Below, piece by piece: positions 1 to 8,400 of a stretch of 64,000 nt of DNA. The DNA is taken from assembly GCA_002869585.1 (NCBI GenBank), contig PKUO01000053.1:1-64000 (forward strand), written 5' to 3'. A model generated the notes under the pieces. That model was not told the origin of the DNA, did no database searches, and saw only the letters and a list, made by a program, of their open reading frames with translations. The position numbers were made by a program, and so were the translations under genes. Position 1 is the stretch's first letter. The number at the start of each line of letters is the position of its first letter. Source of the stretch: Sedimenticola sp. (GTDB taxonomy: Bacteria > Pseudomonadota > Gammaproteobacteria > Chromatiales > Chromatiaceae).

Positions 1-1
1 A

Positions 2-706
2 CTTCATGTTGGGCTGAACCATTCGGGCTATTTGCCTGAGTTCGTGACGGTGACAGAAGGTAAGACGCATGATGTGATGGTAGGGCGCACGTTGGAATTC
101 CCAAAGGGAAGTATCGTGACGGTTGATAAGGGTTACAACGACTACGCTTGGTATAAACAGCTGACGGACAAAGGGATATTCTTTGTCACCCGGCTGAAGA
201 CCAATGCAAAATACCGTACGGTAAGTCGTCGATCCGTGTTGAAAAGTAAGGGATTGACCAGCGACCAAACCATCGAGTTTACCGGCGCACAGACCGCAAA
301 GAAGTGTCCAGTACAATTACGTCGTATCGGTTATCGGGATGCAGAAACCGGAAAGCGTTATGTGTTTCTGACCAACAACTTCGAACTTGCAGCCAGAACG
401 ATTGCCGACATATACAAGGCAAGGTGGCAGGTCGAACTATTTTTCAAATGGATTAAACAAAACCTGAAAATCAAATCGTTTGTGGGCACCGGTAAAAATG
501 CGGTCATGACACAGATCTGGATTGCGTTGTGTATATATTTGCTTCTGGCCTTTCTCAAGTTCCAGTCGAAGTTGCAGAAAAGCACACAACAAGTATTACG
601 GTTATTACAGCTCAATCTGTTTGAAAAACGGGATTTGATGGCATTGCTGAGAGGCGACCCACCACGCGAGAACCAACCCGATATTAATCAGATGGTTTTG
701 CTTTGA
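2..706 (+). CDS. IS4-family transposase, 3' part (5' end outside window)
   Basis: The reading frame is open from the first bases of the window and ends with TGA at 704-706. The visible ~235 residues contain the second catalytic Asp context (VDKGYNDY) and the IS4 signature Y-x2-R-x3-E-x6-K (Y..RWQVELFFKWIK), which supplies the catalytic Glu of the DDE triad. The N-terminal third, with the first Asp, lies outside the window, so intactness cannot be judged. The apparent TTG start at 32 is not real because homologous sequence continues upstream of it. The gene lies immediately left of the IS110-family element, so this is a junction of two insertion sequences. Confidence 0.85.
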   Translation, partial: LHVGLNHSGYLPEFVTVTEGKTHDVMVGRTLEFPKGSIVTVDKGYNDYAWYKQLTDKGIFFVTRLKTNAKYRTVSRRSVLKSKGLTSDQTIEFTGAQTAKKCPVQLRRIGYRDAETGKRYVFLTNNFELAARTIADIYKARWQVELFFKWIKQNLKIKSFVGTGKNAVMTQIWIALCIYLLLAFLKFQSKLQKSTQQVLRLLQLNLFEKRDLMALLRGDPPRENQPDINQMVLL

Positions 707-722
707 AAGTTAACGGGACATA

Positions 723-736
723 TATGGACCCACCCC
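723..736 (+). repeat. Left inverted repeat of the IS110-family element
   Basis: TATGGACCCACCCC, matched perfectly and in inverted orientation by 2084-2097. It starts 17 bases after the stop codon of the IS4-type transposase. Confidence 0.75.
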
Positions 737-986
737 TTTTGCAAGGTAATTTCATTGCGATAAACAGATCAGGTTGCAGACATATATTCGACCTTTATTG
801 GAGCCTTGATGCTCCTGGCCCTGATGGTTTCTGCCCTCTTTCGACCTCAACAGCAGTACGGCTTCATTAGAGCCCTGTCCCATACCAGTCTTCGAAAGAG
901 TCGGTTTTACCTATCTTGCCATCACGCTAAATTTACCTACGCAAACCTTTGGTGGGTTAACTCTCCTGTCATCCTATAAGCTGCTT
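737..986 (-). ncRNA. Possible bridge/seek RNA region of the IS element
   Basis: This 250-bp non-coding arm lies between the transposase stop and the left inverted repeat. IS110-family recombinases are known to be guided by a structured RNA from the non-coding end of the element; in the IS1111 group it comes from the arm downstream of the transposase, which is this one. No ORF of note is present and short self-complementary stretches are visible, but I could not fold it, so boundaries and strand are inferred. Confidence 0.4.
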
Positions 987-2012
987 TCAATGCAATTCTG
1001 CTGGTTTCTGGTAATCGTCTCCCCGCGCCATTAGAGCCCATACGATACGGGCATTCTTGTTCGCCAGGGCGACGCAGGCTTTGTTTATTCCGCAGCGTTG
1101 TTTGAGCTGGTTGATCCAGAGACTGCGGGCATCACTTTTACCTTCAGTCCGCGATACCACGGACCGTGCCCCATGAATCAGCAATGTTCGCAGATAACGG
1201 TCTCCTCGTTTACTGATCCCCAGCAACACGGGCTTGCCACCTGTTGAGTGCTGCTTGGGCACCAATCCGAGCCAAGCTGCCATCTGACGACCCTTTTGAA
1301 ACACATGCGGATCATCCACTGATGCCACCAGCGCAGTCGCCGTGAGCGGTCCGATTCCCTCAACCTCGGCCAGTCGCTGACAGACTTCATTTGCCTTAAA
1401 GATCCGTTCGATCTGCTTGTCGCAAGCCTCAACCTGCCTATCAAGCCTGATCAATTCTTCATACAAACCTGAAAATAACTCTCGACCAAATTCAGTAAGC
1501 TGATTCTCGCCATCCTCTAAAATACCAGGCAGTCGGCACCTCAACTGTCCGACCTGCCTTCCAATCACAATGCCATACTCAGAGAGCAATCCACGGATTT
1601 GATTAACAAGTCTGGTGCGGGCTTGCATATATCCACTTCGAATTCGGTGCAAGCTCTGAATATCCTGTTGCTCTATCTCTTTTATCCCTACAAAGCGCAT
1701 ATTGGGGCGCCTTACTGCTTCACAGATTGCCTCGGCATCGTTGTAATCATTCTTGTTGGTCTTGACGTAGGGCTTTACATACTGCGGCGGCATCAACTTG
1801 ACTTGATGATCCATTTTACGAAATGTCCTCGCCCAGTAATGGGCCCCGCCACAGGCCTCCATGCCAATCAGACAGGACGGCAGGTTAGCAATAAATTCTG
1901 GCAATTTATTTCGGCTCAGGCGCTTTCTGATCACAACCTTCCCTTTTGCATCTTCTCCATGCAAATGAAAAACATTCTTTGCCAAATCAATCCCTAGTGT
2001 TCTAATCTTCAT
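987..2012 (-). CDS. IS110-family transposase (DEDD recombinase)
   Basis: The 341-residue protein has the two-part IS110 architecture. An N-terminal RuvC-like DEDD domain opens with GIDLAKNVFHLHG, whose Asp is the first catalytic acidic residue. The C-terminal Transposase_20 domain (about 200-310) contains VEGIGPLTATALVASV and the LGLVPKQHSTGGK...GDRYLRTLL block with the catalytic Ser environment. I chose ATG 2012 because GAGGGGG lies six bases upstream; a GTG five codons earlier overlaps that Shine-Dalgarno. The gene appears full length and intact, so the element is potentially active. Confidence 0.92.
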   Translation of the reverse strand: MKIRTLGIDLAKNVFHLHGEDAKGKVVIRKRLSRNKLPEFIANLPSCLIGMEACGGAHYWARTFRKMDHQVKLMPPQYVKPYVKTNKNDYNDAEAICEAVRRPNMRFVGIKEIEQQDIQSLHRIRSGYMQARTRLVNQIRGLLSEYGIVIGRQVGQLRCRLPGILEDGENQLTEFGRELFSGLYEELIRLDRQVEACDKQIERIFKANEVCQRLAEVEGIGPLTATALVASVDDPHVFQKGRQMAAWLGLVPKQHSTGGKPVLLGISKRGDRYLRTLLIHGARSVVSRTEGKSDARSLWINQLKQRCGINKACVALANKNARIVWALMARGDDYQKPAELH

Positions 2013-2083
2013 ATCGGACCCCCTCACTTATTTGATGGTTGATAACAATTCCATCCTGGCCCATTACGAGGCCGTTTAGAAGT

Positions 2084-2097
2084 GGGGTGGGTCCATA
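2084..2097 (-). repeat. Right inverted repeat of the IS110-family element
   Basis: Complement of TATGGACCCACCCC, pairing with 723-736. It lies about 70 bp upstream of the transposase start. Confidence 0.75.
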
Positions 2098-2131
2098 CCA
2101 TTAGCAGTGTCCTCAAACAGGTTTTTGGTCA

Positions 2132-2407
2132 ATGCAAAATCCGCTTGGCGCGGGACCTTATGCGAGCACTTGGACCATCGTTGTGGAGGGTTGCCAGAAT
2201 GTGCCCAAACGCCTACCGGAAGTCGTCATACAACGATCGCAACCGACAGAACGAGATACCCTTCAAGAACAGATGCGCGAGACTAAACAGGCAGTTTTTC
2301 GCGAACAGCTAAAAGCAGGTATCGACCAGCTTCTGGACCGGGACGAAGGCATTGCCATTGAATCAAAAGCCACGCTCGACAACCTGTTTAACAGCATCAA
2401 AATCTGA
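2132..2407 (+). CDS. Hypothetical protein, small
   Basis: A 91-codon frame from ATG 2132 to TGA 2407. The C-terminal half (about residues 42-91) is charged and helical-looking (QMRETKQAVFREQLKAGIDQLLD), reminiscent of small antitoxin or CopG-like helices, but I do not recognise the family and no toxin gene follows. The N-terminal half looks unlike a normal start and there is no clear Shine-Dalgarno, so this may be a remnant of a larger gene cut by the adjacent IS. The rest of 2098-2573 shows no other supported gene. Confidence 0.3.
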   Translation: MQNPLGAGPYASTWTIVVEGCQNVPKRLPEVVIQRSQPTERDTLQEQMRETKQAVFREQLKAGIDQLLDRDEGIAIESKATLDNLFNSIKI

Positions 2408-2573
2408 TTTCGCTAATCACCACAGAGGCGGCAACCAATCAGTTGAACTATCGACTTCCGGGGTGACAGGGGACAACTTGCAACAAACTCACGAGATCGA
2501 CTTGCGACATGCTTTCCTCTACGATCAACTACCGACCAAGTAACCGATCAAGTAGATTTCTGAAAAAGAATTT

Positions 2574-3359
2574 ATGACGTTTCCCGCCTTCCATCGCTAT
2601 ATCGGCATCGACTACTCTGGCGCGGAAACCCCGGATTCCAGTCTGAAGGGGCTTCGGGTCTATGAGGCCAGCCGCGAGTCATTACCTGCGGAGGTGGGAC
2701 CGCCACCCAGCCCACGTAAATACTGGACACGACGCGGCCTGGCAGAGTGGCTGGCAGCACAGTTGTCCGAAGATGTGCCGACCATCGTCGGTATCGATCA
2801 TGGTTTTTCTTTTCCACTGCGGTATTTCGAACTCCATCATTTGGAACCGGACTGGTCGATCTTTCTCGATGATTTCCAGAAGCACTGGCCGACCGACGCT
2901 GAACACACCTACGTCGATTTCATTCGGCACGGCTCGCGGGGCGAAGGCGAGGCCCGTTCCGGGAGCGCCCGCTGGCGACGCATCACCGAGGAACGGGCCG
3001 GAGCAAAGTCGGTCTTCCATTTCGACGTGCCCGGCTCGGTGGCCAAATCCACCCACGCCGGACTGCCCTGGCTAAGGTTTCTGCGCAATCAGCTTGTGGA
3101 ACGGCTCCACTTCTGGCCCTTCGACGGATGGAAAATCCCTGCGAGCAAGTCTGCGCTGGTGGAGGTTTACCCGTCACTGTGGAGCAAGCGTTATCCATGG
3201 GAAGATCGCACGCCCGATCAGCACGATGCCTATGTCGCCGCCGCCTGGCTACGACAGGTGGATACGGATGGCCGTCTCGGCAAATTTCTCAAACCCGACA
3301 TGCTGCCCGGCGAATACCATGTCGCTCACCTCGAGGTATGGATTCTTGGCGTGATGTGA
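2574..3359 (+). CDS. DUF429 family protein (RNase H-fold-like)
   Basis: The 261-residue protein opens with the strand motif YIGIDYSGAE (residues 9-18) and has a second acidic strand in IVGIDHGFSFP (about residue 72), both hallmarks of DUF429 proteins, a family predicted to adopt a ribonuclease H-like fold. The C-terminal EVYPSLWSKRY and DQHDAYVAAAWLR blocks are also conserved in the family. The cellular role of the family is unknown. The gene is visibly richer in G+C than its neighbours and stands alone between an IS element and the convergent arsenic operon, which suggests acquisition by transfer. Confidence 0.75.
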   Translation: MTFPAFHRYIGIDYSGAETPDSSLKGLRVYEASRESLPAEVGPPPSPRKYWTRRGLAEWLAAQLSEDVPTIVGIDHGFSFPLRYFELHHLEPDWSIFLDDFQKHWPTDAEHTYVDFIRHGSRGEGEARSGSARWRRITEERAGAKSVFHFDVPGSVAKSTHAGLPWLRFLRNQLVERLHFWPFDGWKIPASKSALVEVYPSLWSKRYPWEDRTPDQHDAYVAAAWLRQVDTDGRLGKFLKPDMLPGEYHVAHLEVWILGVM

Positions 3360-3416
3360 TAGGACGCGACGGCTTATTATTGGGAGATGTCGCCGAATGC
3401 CGGAGGCTGCCTAGCA

Positions 3417-4370
3417 TCAGGTAATCAGATTAAACACCCAGCCAACGAGAATAAATGCAATCCCTAAAACACTCGCAAACAAGGCAAGCGCCTGCCACTT
3501 GATGACTTTACGCAGAATCAACATCTCCGGCAATGACAGTGCCGCCACGCTCATCATCAGAGCCAATGTTGTACCAATAGCCACTCCCTTGGTTAACATG
3601 GCTTCGGCTACAGGGATTATCCCCGTAGCATTCGAATAAAGGGGGATACCGACCAGTACGGCCGTCGGTACGTCATACCAGCGTCCTGACGCCAGGTGTT
3701 CCGAAACCCAACTCTCGGGCACGAATCCATGAAATAGAGCACCGATACCTATACCAACTACAACCCACTTCCAGATTCTGCCGACAATCTCTTTAACTTC
3801 TGATGCGGCATAGCAGTGCCGCCCTTTCAGTGACCCATCCTGTTCTGGTGCTGCAACCTGTCCCATCTGGATTTTCCAAACATACTCCTCAACCCAGCGC
3901 TCTGGCTTGAACCGCTGCATGACAATACCCCCAAACCAGGCGACGATCAGGCCAGCCAGGATATAAAGCAGCGCCAGTTTCCATCCGAGAATGCCCACCA
4001 GAATCACTGCTGCCACCTCGTTGATCATGGGTGATGCAATCAGAAATGAAAAAGTAACCCCTAAAGGTATCCCTGCCTCCACAAAACCGATAAACAGCGG
4101 GACTGAAGAACAGTAACAGAAAGGTGTAACCGCTCCCAGCGTGACGGCCATTCCCCGTGCCTGCCAGTCAGGTCGGTTGCGAACATATTCACGAACCCGC
4201 TCCGGTGATAGGAACGCCCGACATAACCCCATTATGTAGATAATGAGAATCAGCATGACAAAGATTTTTGTCACATCCATTACGAAGAAATGTAGTGCAG
4301 CACCAAAGTGGCTCTCGGGATCAAACGCCAACCCACGGTAGACCACAAGATTCGCCAGCGACTCAAACAT
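3417..4370 (-). CDS. ArsP-like permease (DUF318/ArsP_1 family)
   Basis: A polytopic membrane protein of 317 residues with about eight hydrophobic segments. The segment TPFCYCSSVPLFIGFVEAG followed by FSFLIASPMINEV is the signature of the ArsP_1 permease family, some members of which export trivalent organoarsenicals. ATG 4370 is preceded by CAGGAGG with a five-base spacer; a longer frame upstream would run into arsJ. It overlaps the arsJ stop by eight bases and is the last gene of the ars operon, so a role in arsenic or thiol-metal export is likely, but substrate cannot be read from sequence. Confidence 0.8.
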   Translation of the reverse strand: MFESLANLVVYRGLAFDPESHFGAALHFFVMDVTKIFVMLILIIYIMGLCRAFLSPERVREYVRNRPDWQARGMAVTLGAVTPFCYCSSVPLFIGFVEAGIPLGVTFSFLIASPMINEVAAVILVGILGWKLALLYILAGLIVAWFGGIVMQRFKPERWVEEYVWKIQMGQVAAPEQDGSLKGRHCYAASEVKEIVGRIWKWVVVGIGIGALFHGFVPESWVSEHLASGRWYDVPTAVLVGIPLYSNATGIIPVAEAMLTKGVAIGTTLALMMSVAALSLPEMLILRKVIKWQALALFASVLGIAFILVGWVFNLIT

Positions 4371-5589
4371 CCTCGCCTCCTGAAACGCTAGCCTGTTTGA
4401 TTGCCGGCAGCGCATAGGAGAGCAGTCCCGCGGCAATCACGAACGCGGTAGACCACCAGAGGCAACCTTCCAAGCCCTGGGTCTGATAGACCAGGCCGGA
4501 AAGTACGGTGCCGGCCAACCGTCCACCAGCGTTGGCCATGTAATAGAATCCCACATTCATGGACACATTGTCGTGATCAGAATAGGCCAGAATGAGATAG
4601 GAGTGCACTGCCGAATTGATCGCGAAGACCACGCCGAACAGGATCAGGCCGACTATCAAAACCTGATCGGCAGACCATCCCTGATGCAGAGCCAGTGCGA
4701 TGCCCGCGGGAAACAGCGCCAGCACGAAAGCCCACAACCGAGCGGCTCCACCACCCGGCCCATGACCGTGACGACTGCGGCGCAGCAACTTGGGTGCGCT
4801 GGCCTGCACAACACCATAGCCAATAACCCACAGCGCCAGAAAAGTGCCCACCTGGGTAGGTGTCCAGCCGAGCACATCATAGAGAAAGACCGGCAATCCC
4901 ACGACGAACCAGACATCACGTGATCCGAATAAAAAGAAACGTGCAGCAGATAACCAGTTTATCGCCGGTATCTTGGAGAAGACTTGAGTGAATTTTGGTT
5001 TGGACTTCATCTTGCCGATACCAGACGGCAACATGACGACTGTGATCAGCATTACGATGAACAGCGATCCGGCCAATACCGCCAGTGCACTTCGAAAACC
5101 GAGCCACTCCAATAAAGCCGCACCAACAAAGAAACCGCCGCCTTTGAGGGCATTTTTTGAGCCGGTCAGGATTGCCACCCACTTAAAGAGCGCCGATCCA
5201 CCCTCGCCACTGACCATGGTCTTGACTGACGCCTTGGCCGACATTTTATTCAGGTCCTTGGCGATACCGGAAAGTGCCTGCGCGGCCATGACATAGGCCA
5301 CAGAGAGCCAGGCATCAGGCACGGTCAGCATCGCGAGTGCAACCACCTGCATGGCCATACCGATGTTCATCGTTAGGTTGAGGCCAATACGTGCCCCCAG
5401 CCACCCGCCCACCAGATTAGTGACGATGCCGAAGAACTCATAGAAGAGAAACAGCATCGCCACTTCGAAGGGCGAATAGCCTAACTGGTGGAAATAGAGC
5501 ACCACCAGCATCCGGATAGCGCCATCGGTCAGGGTAAAGGCCCAGTACCCCCCCGTTACGACCAGATAGTTGCGCAATCCTCGCTCCAT
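4363..5589 (-). CDS. arsJ: ArsJ organoarsenical efflux MFS transporter
   Basis: A 408-residue transporter with about twelve hydrophobic segments. The N-terminus (LRNYLVVTGGYWAFTLTDGA) and the segment QALSGIAKDLNKMSAKASVK are typical of ArsJ. ArsJ exports 1-arseno-3-phosphoglycerate, the unstable product made when glyceraldehyde-3-phosphate dehydrogenase uses arsenate in place of phosphate; release outside the cell regenerates arsenate, giving resistance. The GAPDH gene lies directly upstream with only two bases between its stop and this ATG, as in known gapdh-arsJ pairs. ATG 5589 is chosen over upstream in-frame starts inside the GAPDH gene. Confidence 0.92.
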   Translation of the reverse strand: MERGLRNYLVVTGGYWAFTLTDGAIRMLVVLYFHQLGYSPFEVAMLFLFYEFFGIVTNLVGGWLGARIGLNLTMNIGMAMQVVALAMLTVPDAWLSVAYVMAAQALSGIAKDLNKMSAKASVKTMVSGEGGSALFKWVAILTGSKNALKGGGFFVGAALLEWLGFRSALAVLAGSLFIVMLITVVMLPSGIGKMKSKPKFTQVFSKIPAINWLSAARFFLFGSRDVWFVVGLPVFLYDVLGWTPTQVGTFLALWVIGYGVVQASAPKLLRRSRHGHGPGGGAARLWAFVLALFPAGIALALHQGWSADQVLIVGLILFGVVFAINSAVHSYLILAYSDHDNVSMNVGFYYMANAGGRLAGTVLSGLVYQTQGLEGCLWWSTAFVIAAGLLSYALPAIKQASVSGGEDV

Positions 5590-5591
5590 GG

Positions 5592-6593
5592 TCACAAACT
5601 CTGCGCCACCTTTCTGGTCAAATCCATCATGCGGTTCACGTAACCCCATTCGTTGTCATACCAAGCATAGATCTTCACCTGGGTATTGTTGATCACCATG
5701 GTGGAAAGTGCGTCAATGATCGATGAACGCGGGTCATTCAAATAGTCAACAGACACCAGTGGCCGCTCTTCGTAACCCAGTATTCCTTGAAGCTCACCTG
5801 CCGCCGCCTCTTTGAAGTAGCTGTTGACCTCCTCCACCGTAACCGGTCGCGATGCCTCGAATACAAAGTCAGTCAGTGAAGCATTCAGTAGCGGGACACG
5901 CACTGCATGACCATTCAGCTTACCCTGCAACTCAGGAAATATTTGGGTGATGGCCTTGGCGGACCCTGTGCTGGTCGGAATCAGCGAGTTGCCGCAGGCG
6001 CGTGATCGGCGCAGATCTTTGTGCCCCTTATCGACAATGGTCTGCGTATTGGTAATGTCGTGTATGGTGGTCATGCAGCCATGCACAATACCCACCTTCT
6101 CATGCATCACCTTGACAACCGGTGCCAGACAGTTGGTTGTGCAAGAGGCAGCCGTGAGCAATTTGTGCTTGGCTGGGTTGTAAAGATCGTCATTGATACC
6201 GTAAACAATATTCAGGGCGCCTGCCGTAGGTGCAGCAACAATGACCTTTTTCACGCCCTGATCAAAATAGCTGTTGAGAGATTCCGGCCTTTTGTGATGC
6301 TTTCCGGTGGACTCGATAACAATGTCACAGTCAGACCAGTCGCTCTCTCCAATGGCGGTATTCGACGAATAGGCCAACGCTTTCCCATCAACGATCACCA
6401 TTCCGTTCTCAGAAGCCGTGTCGTGACTCCAGGTGCCGTGTACGGAATCAAACTTGAGCAGATGGGCTGAACCCACTGCATCCGTGGCAATCTCGTTGAT
6501 ACGGGTAATCTCAAACTCCGGCATTCCCCATCCAGCCCGCAATCCCAACCGACCCATGCGGCCAAATCCGTTGATACCCACTTTAATTGACAT
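5592..6593 (-). CDS. ArsJ-associated glyceraldehyde-3-phosphate dehydrogenase
   Basis: The 333-residue protein has the N-terminal NAD-binding motif [11 protein letters not shown] and the catalytic Cys151 in [11 protein letters not shown], with the conserved C-terminal WYDNEWGY. In this context it makes 1-arseno-3-phosphoglycerate from glyceraldehyde-3-phosphate and arsenate for ArsJ to export, so it is a resistance enzyme distinct from the housekeeping glycolytic copy. ATG 6593 is preceded by AAGAGG; the frame extends 24 codons upstream without a Shine-Dalgarno. It sits between the thioredoxin-like gene and arsJ in the operon. Confidence 0.93.
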   Translation of the reverse strand: MSIKVGINGFGRMGRLGLRAGWGMPEFEITRINEIATDAVGSAHLLKFDSVHGTWSHDTASENGMVIVDGKALAYSSNTAIGESDWSDCDIVIESTGKHHKRPESLNSYFDQGVKKVIVAAPTAGALNIVYGINDDLYNPAKHKLLTAASCTTNCLAPVVKVMHEKVGIVHGCMTTIHDITNTQTIVDKGHKDLRRSRACGNSLIPTSTGSAKAITQIFPELQGKLNGHAVRVPLLNASLTDFVFEASRPVTVEEVNSYFKEAAAGELQGILGYEERPLVSVDYLNDPRSSIIDALSTMVINNTQVKIYAWYDNEWGYVNRMMDLTRKVAQSL

Positions 6594-6746
6594 AACCAGC
6601 CTCTTTATTTTCTCTTTAAATACCTTGAAACAATCAACCCGAGGCGAAAACCCGCCTCCTTTCAACAGGACGAGTTAATCTGTCGAACGAGTATATTTCC
6701 ACGAAGCACACCGCATTGCGGTGCCTCGCTATAGCATCAACTTTTG

Positions 6747-6983
6747 CTATTCACCGACCCATTGCCTAACCATGTCTGGGCCAGGCAATCCACCCGCGTG
6801 CACCACCTTGCCATCGACAACCACACCCGGGGTAGACATAACCCCAAAGCGCATGATTTCGGCAATATCGGTCACCTTTTCAAGTTCAATCGCCACCCCT
6901 GCCTGTTCTGCTGCAATCTTGATCAGATTGGCTGTGGTTTCACAGTTCTTGCATCCAGAACCGAGTACCTTGATATTTTTCAT
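6747..6983 (-). CDS. Thioredoxin-like small redox protein
   Basis: A 78-residue thioredoxin-fold protein with the active-site pair in GSGCKNCETT (Cys11, Cys14) and the cis-proline loop MSTPGVVVDGKVVHAG. It belongs to the family of small redox-active disulfide proteins often found beside arsenic genes and ArsP-type permeases. Position between arsR and gapdh implies a role in reducing or trafficking metal(loid) or thiol substrates during arsenic stress; the electron donor is unknown. Confidence 0.88.
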   Translation of the reverse strand: MKNIKVLGSGCKNCETTANLIKIAAEQAGVAIELEKVTDIAEIMRFGVMSTPGVVVDGKVVHAGGLPGPDMVRQWVGE

Positions 6984-7024
6984 TGATGAGGTCTCCCAAT
7001 TATCTGTTTAGTTCACTCTTTGCA

Positions 7025-7372
7025 TCAGGCGCTACAAACCCCACCCGGACGATTGGGCATTTCTGAAAGTGCAATTGCATCACCGGCAAACGGTTTCAAA
7101 TCCCTGACGCCCTTCACTGTCTGTTGCAAAACGTTTACGACCCACTGGGGAAGATCAGGATTGATACGATAGTAGATCCATAGACCGACTTTACGATCAC
7201 TCACCATTCCTGCTTTGCGCAAGGTTCCAAGATGATGGGATATTTTGGGCTGTGGAAGCGCCAGTGCGTGTGTCAGCTCGCAGACGCAAAGCTCATGATT
7301 ATCGATAAGCAATGCGAGGCAACGAAGCCGGGTGGGGTCGGACAGTGCCTTGAAGATCGACTCCGGCATCAT
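7025..7372 (-). CDS. arsR: ArsR-family arsenic-responsive repressor
   Basis: The 115-residue winged-helix protein has the ELCVCELTHAL helix whose Cys29 and Cys31 match the As(III)-binding pair of classical ArsR, followed by the recognition helix QPKISHHLGTLRKAGMV. It should release DNA on binding arsenite. Two adjacent ATG codons (7372 and 7369) can serve as start; no strong Shine-Dalgarno is seen. It is the first gene of the operon and is preceded by a promoter whose spacer holds a perfect palindrome, consistent with autorepression. Confidence 0.92.
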   Translation of the reverse strand: MMPESIFKALSDPTRLRCLALLIDNHELCVCELTHALALPQPKISHHLGTLRKAGMVSDRKVGLWIYYRINPDLPQWVVNVLQQTVKGVRDLKPFAGDAIALSEMPNRPGGVCSA

Positions 7373-7406
7373 ATCTATACATCTCTATATCTACAGTATT
7401 GGATAT

Positions 7407-7436
7407 ATTATATATCTATTACTTTAGATATAGCAA
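7407..7436 (-). promoter_or_regulatory. Promoter of the ars operon
   Basis: On the minus strand TTGCTA (7431-7436) and TATAAT (7407-7412) are separated by 18 bases, a good sigma-70 layout, about 35-40 bp upstream of arsR. The spacer is occupied by the operator palindrome. Confidence 0.65.
7411..7432. promoter_or_regulatory. Candidate ArsR operator
   Basis: Perfect inverted repeat TATATCTA-N6-TAGATATA located between the -35 and -10 elements and touching both. Additional ATATCTA copies lie between the -10 and the arsR start. Placement is ideal for repression by the adjacent ArsR. Confidence 0.65.
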
Positions 7437-7586
7437 TCATGAATAAACCACTCATCAGCGCGTCGGCAGTTATTACAAAGCGACTATCTATATAAATAGT
7501 AAAATTCATATTTTCTCACTACACTGATTTCGACAGAGAATGCTAGTTTTCTGATCCTCAGGTTATCAACAAGGAGACATTGGCCT

Positions 7587-8231
7587 ATGAAAAACAGGGT
7601 TATCACTGTGGTGTTCGGCATCAGCGCACTCATGGCTTCGGCAATAATCCACGCCGAAGACAGACCCATGGGTTTTTTCGTCACCAGCAGCGGAATGGGT
7701 AAAGGAGCTGACTTGGGAGGCCTGGAAGGGGCCGATGCCCACTGTAAAAAACTTGCCACTGCAGCCGGTGCAGGCGACCGGGAGTGGCGGGCTTATCTCA
7801 GTACCGAGGCACCAGACAAACGGGGCGTATCTGCCCGTGATCGTATCGGTAATGGCCCCTGGTATAACGCTCAGGGTGCGCTAATCGCTGCCAATCTGAC
7901 TGACTTACATCTTTACAACAAGGCCATCACCCTGGAAACAGCACTCGATGAAAATGGCCAACGGATCAAAGGCCGCTCCGAAAAACCAAATGAGCACGAT
8001 ATGCTGACCGGAACCCAAGACGATGGTACGGCATACTTTCCGGATGAAGCGGACCACACTTGCAACAACTGGACGAGCAGTAATGAGGGGAGTGCGCAGG
8101 TGGGGCATCACGACCGTCACGGCGGCGGAAATACTTCCTGGAATTCGGCTCACCCCAGCCGCGGCTGTGGTCAGGAAGCCCTGATAAGCACCGGAGGTGC
8201 AGGCAAGTTCTATTGCTTTGCGGCAGACTGA
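7587..8231 (+). CDS. Secreted lectin-like protein
   Basis: The 214-residue protein begins with a signal peptide (about 1-24, ending ASAIIHAED). The mature part starts with FFVTSSGMGKGADLGGLEGADAHCKKLA and ends with conserved cysteines (GCGQEALISTGGAGKFYCFAAD), a pattern seen in secreted C-type-lectin-fold proteins related to DUF1554. It is likely exported to the periplasm or surface; a ligand cannot be predicted. An AAGGAGA Shine-Dalgarno precedes ATG 7587, and a strong hairpin follows the stop, so it is probably monocistronic. Confidence 0.6.
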   Translation: MKNRVITVVFGISALMASAIIHAEDRPMGFFVTSSGMGKGADLGGLEGADAHCKKLATAAGAGDREWRAYLSTEAPDKRGVSARDRIGNGPWYNAQGALIAANLTDLHLYNKAITLETALDENGQRIKGRSEKPNEHDMLTGTQDDGTAYFPDEADHTCNNWTSSNEGSAQVGHHDRHGGGNTSWNSAHPSRGCGQEALISTGGAGKFYCFAAD

Positions 8232-8241
8232 TCCGATAACC

Positions 8242-8273
8242 AACCCCCGATTCAGTTCAACTGAACGGGGGTT
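8242..8273 (+). terminator. Stem-loop terminator after the lectin-like gene
   Basis: AACCCCCG plus TTCAGTT pair with AACTGAA plus CGGGGGTT, a stem of about 15 bp with one bulged A. No long T-run follows, so efficiency is uncertain. Confidence 0.5.
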
Positions 8274-8400
8274 GCGTTGAGTGAAATAACGAATTACAGG
8301 TTATCGGGCCAGTGCTGTGTATATCGTACTTCTGCACCAGTAACCGTTCAGACTAAAGCAGCATTGGCTGAGTTTGGTTTTACCGTGGTAAAATTTGCCC

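Larger units (their letters stand above)
723..2097 (-). mobile_element. IS110-family (IS1111-like) insertion sequence
   Basis: A single DEDD transposase gene on the minus strand is bracketed by perfect 14-bp inverted repeats TATGGACCCACCCC (723-736) and its complement (2084-2097). Short subterminal inverted repeats are typical of the IS1111 group and absent from the classic IS110 group. The non-coding arm downstream of the transposase is about 250 bp and the upstream arm about 70 bp, which also fits the IS1111 layout. True tips may lie a few bases outside the repeats. No target duplication is expected for this family and none was looked for successfully. Confidence 0.75.
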
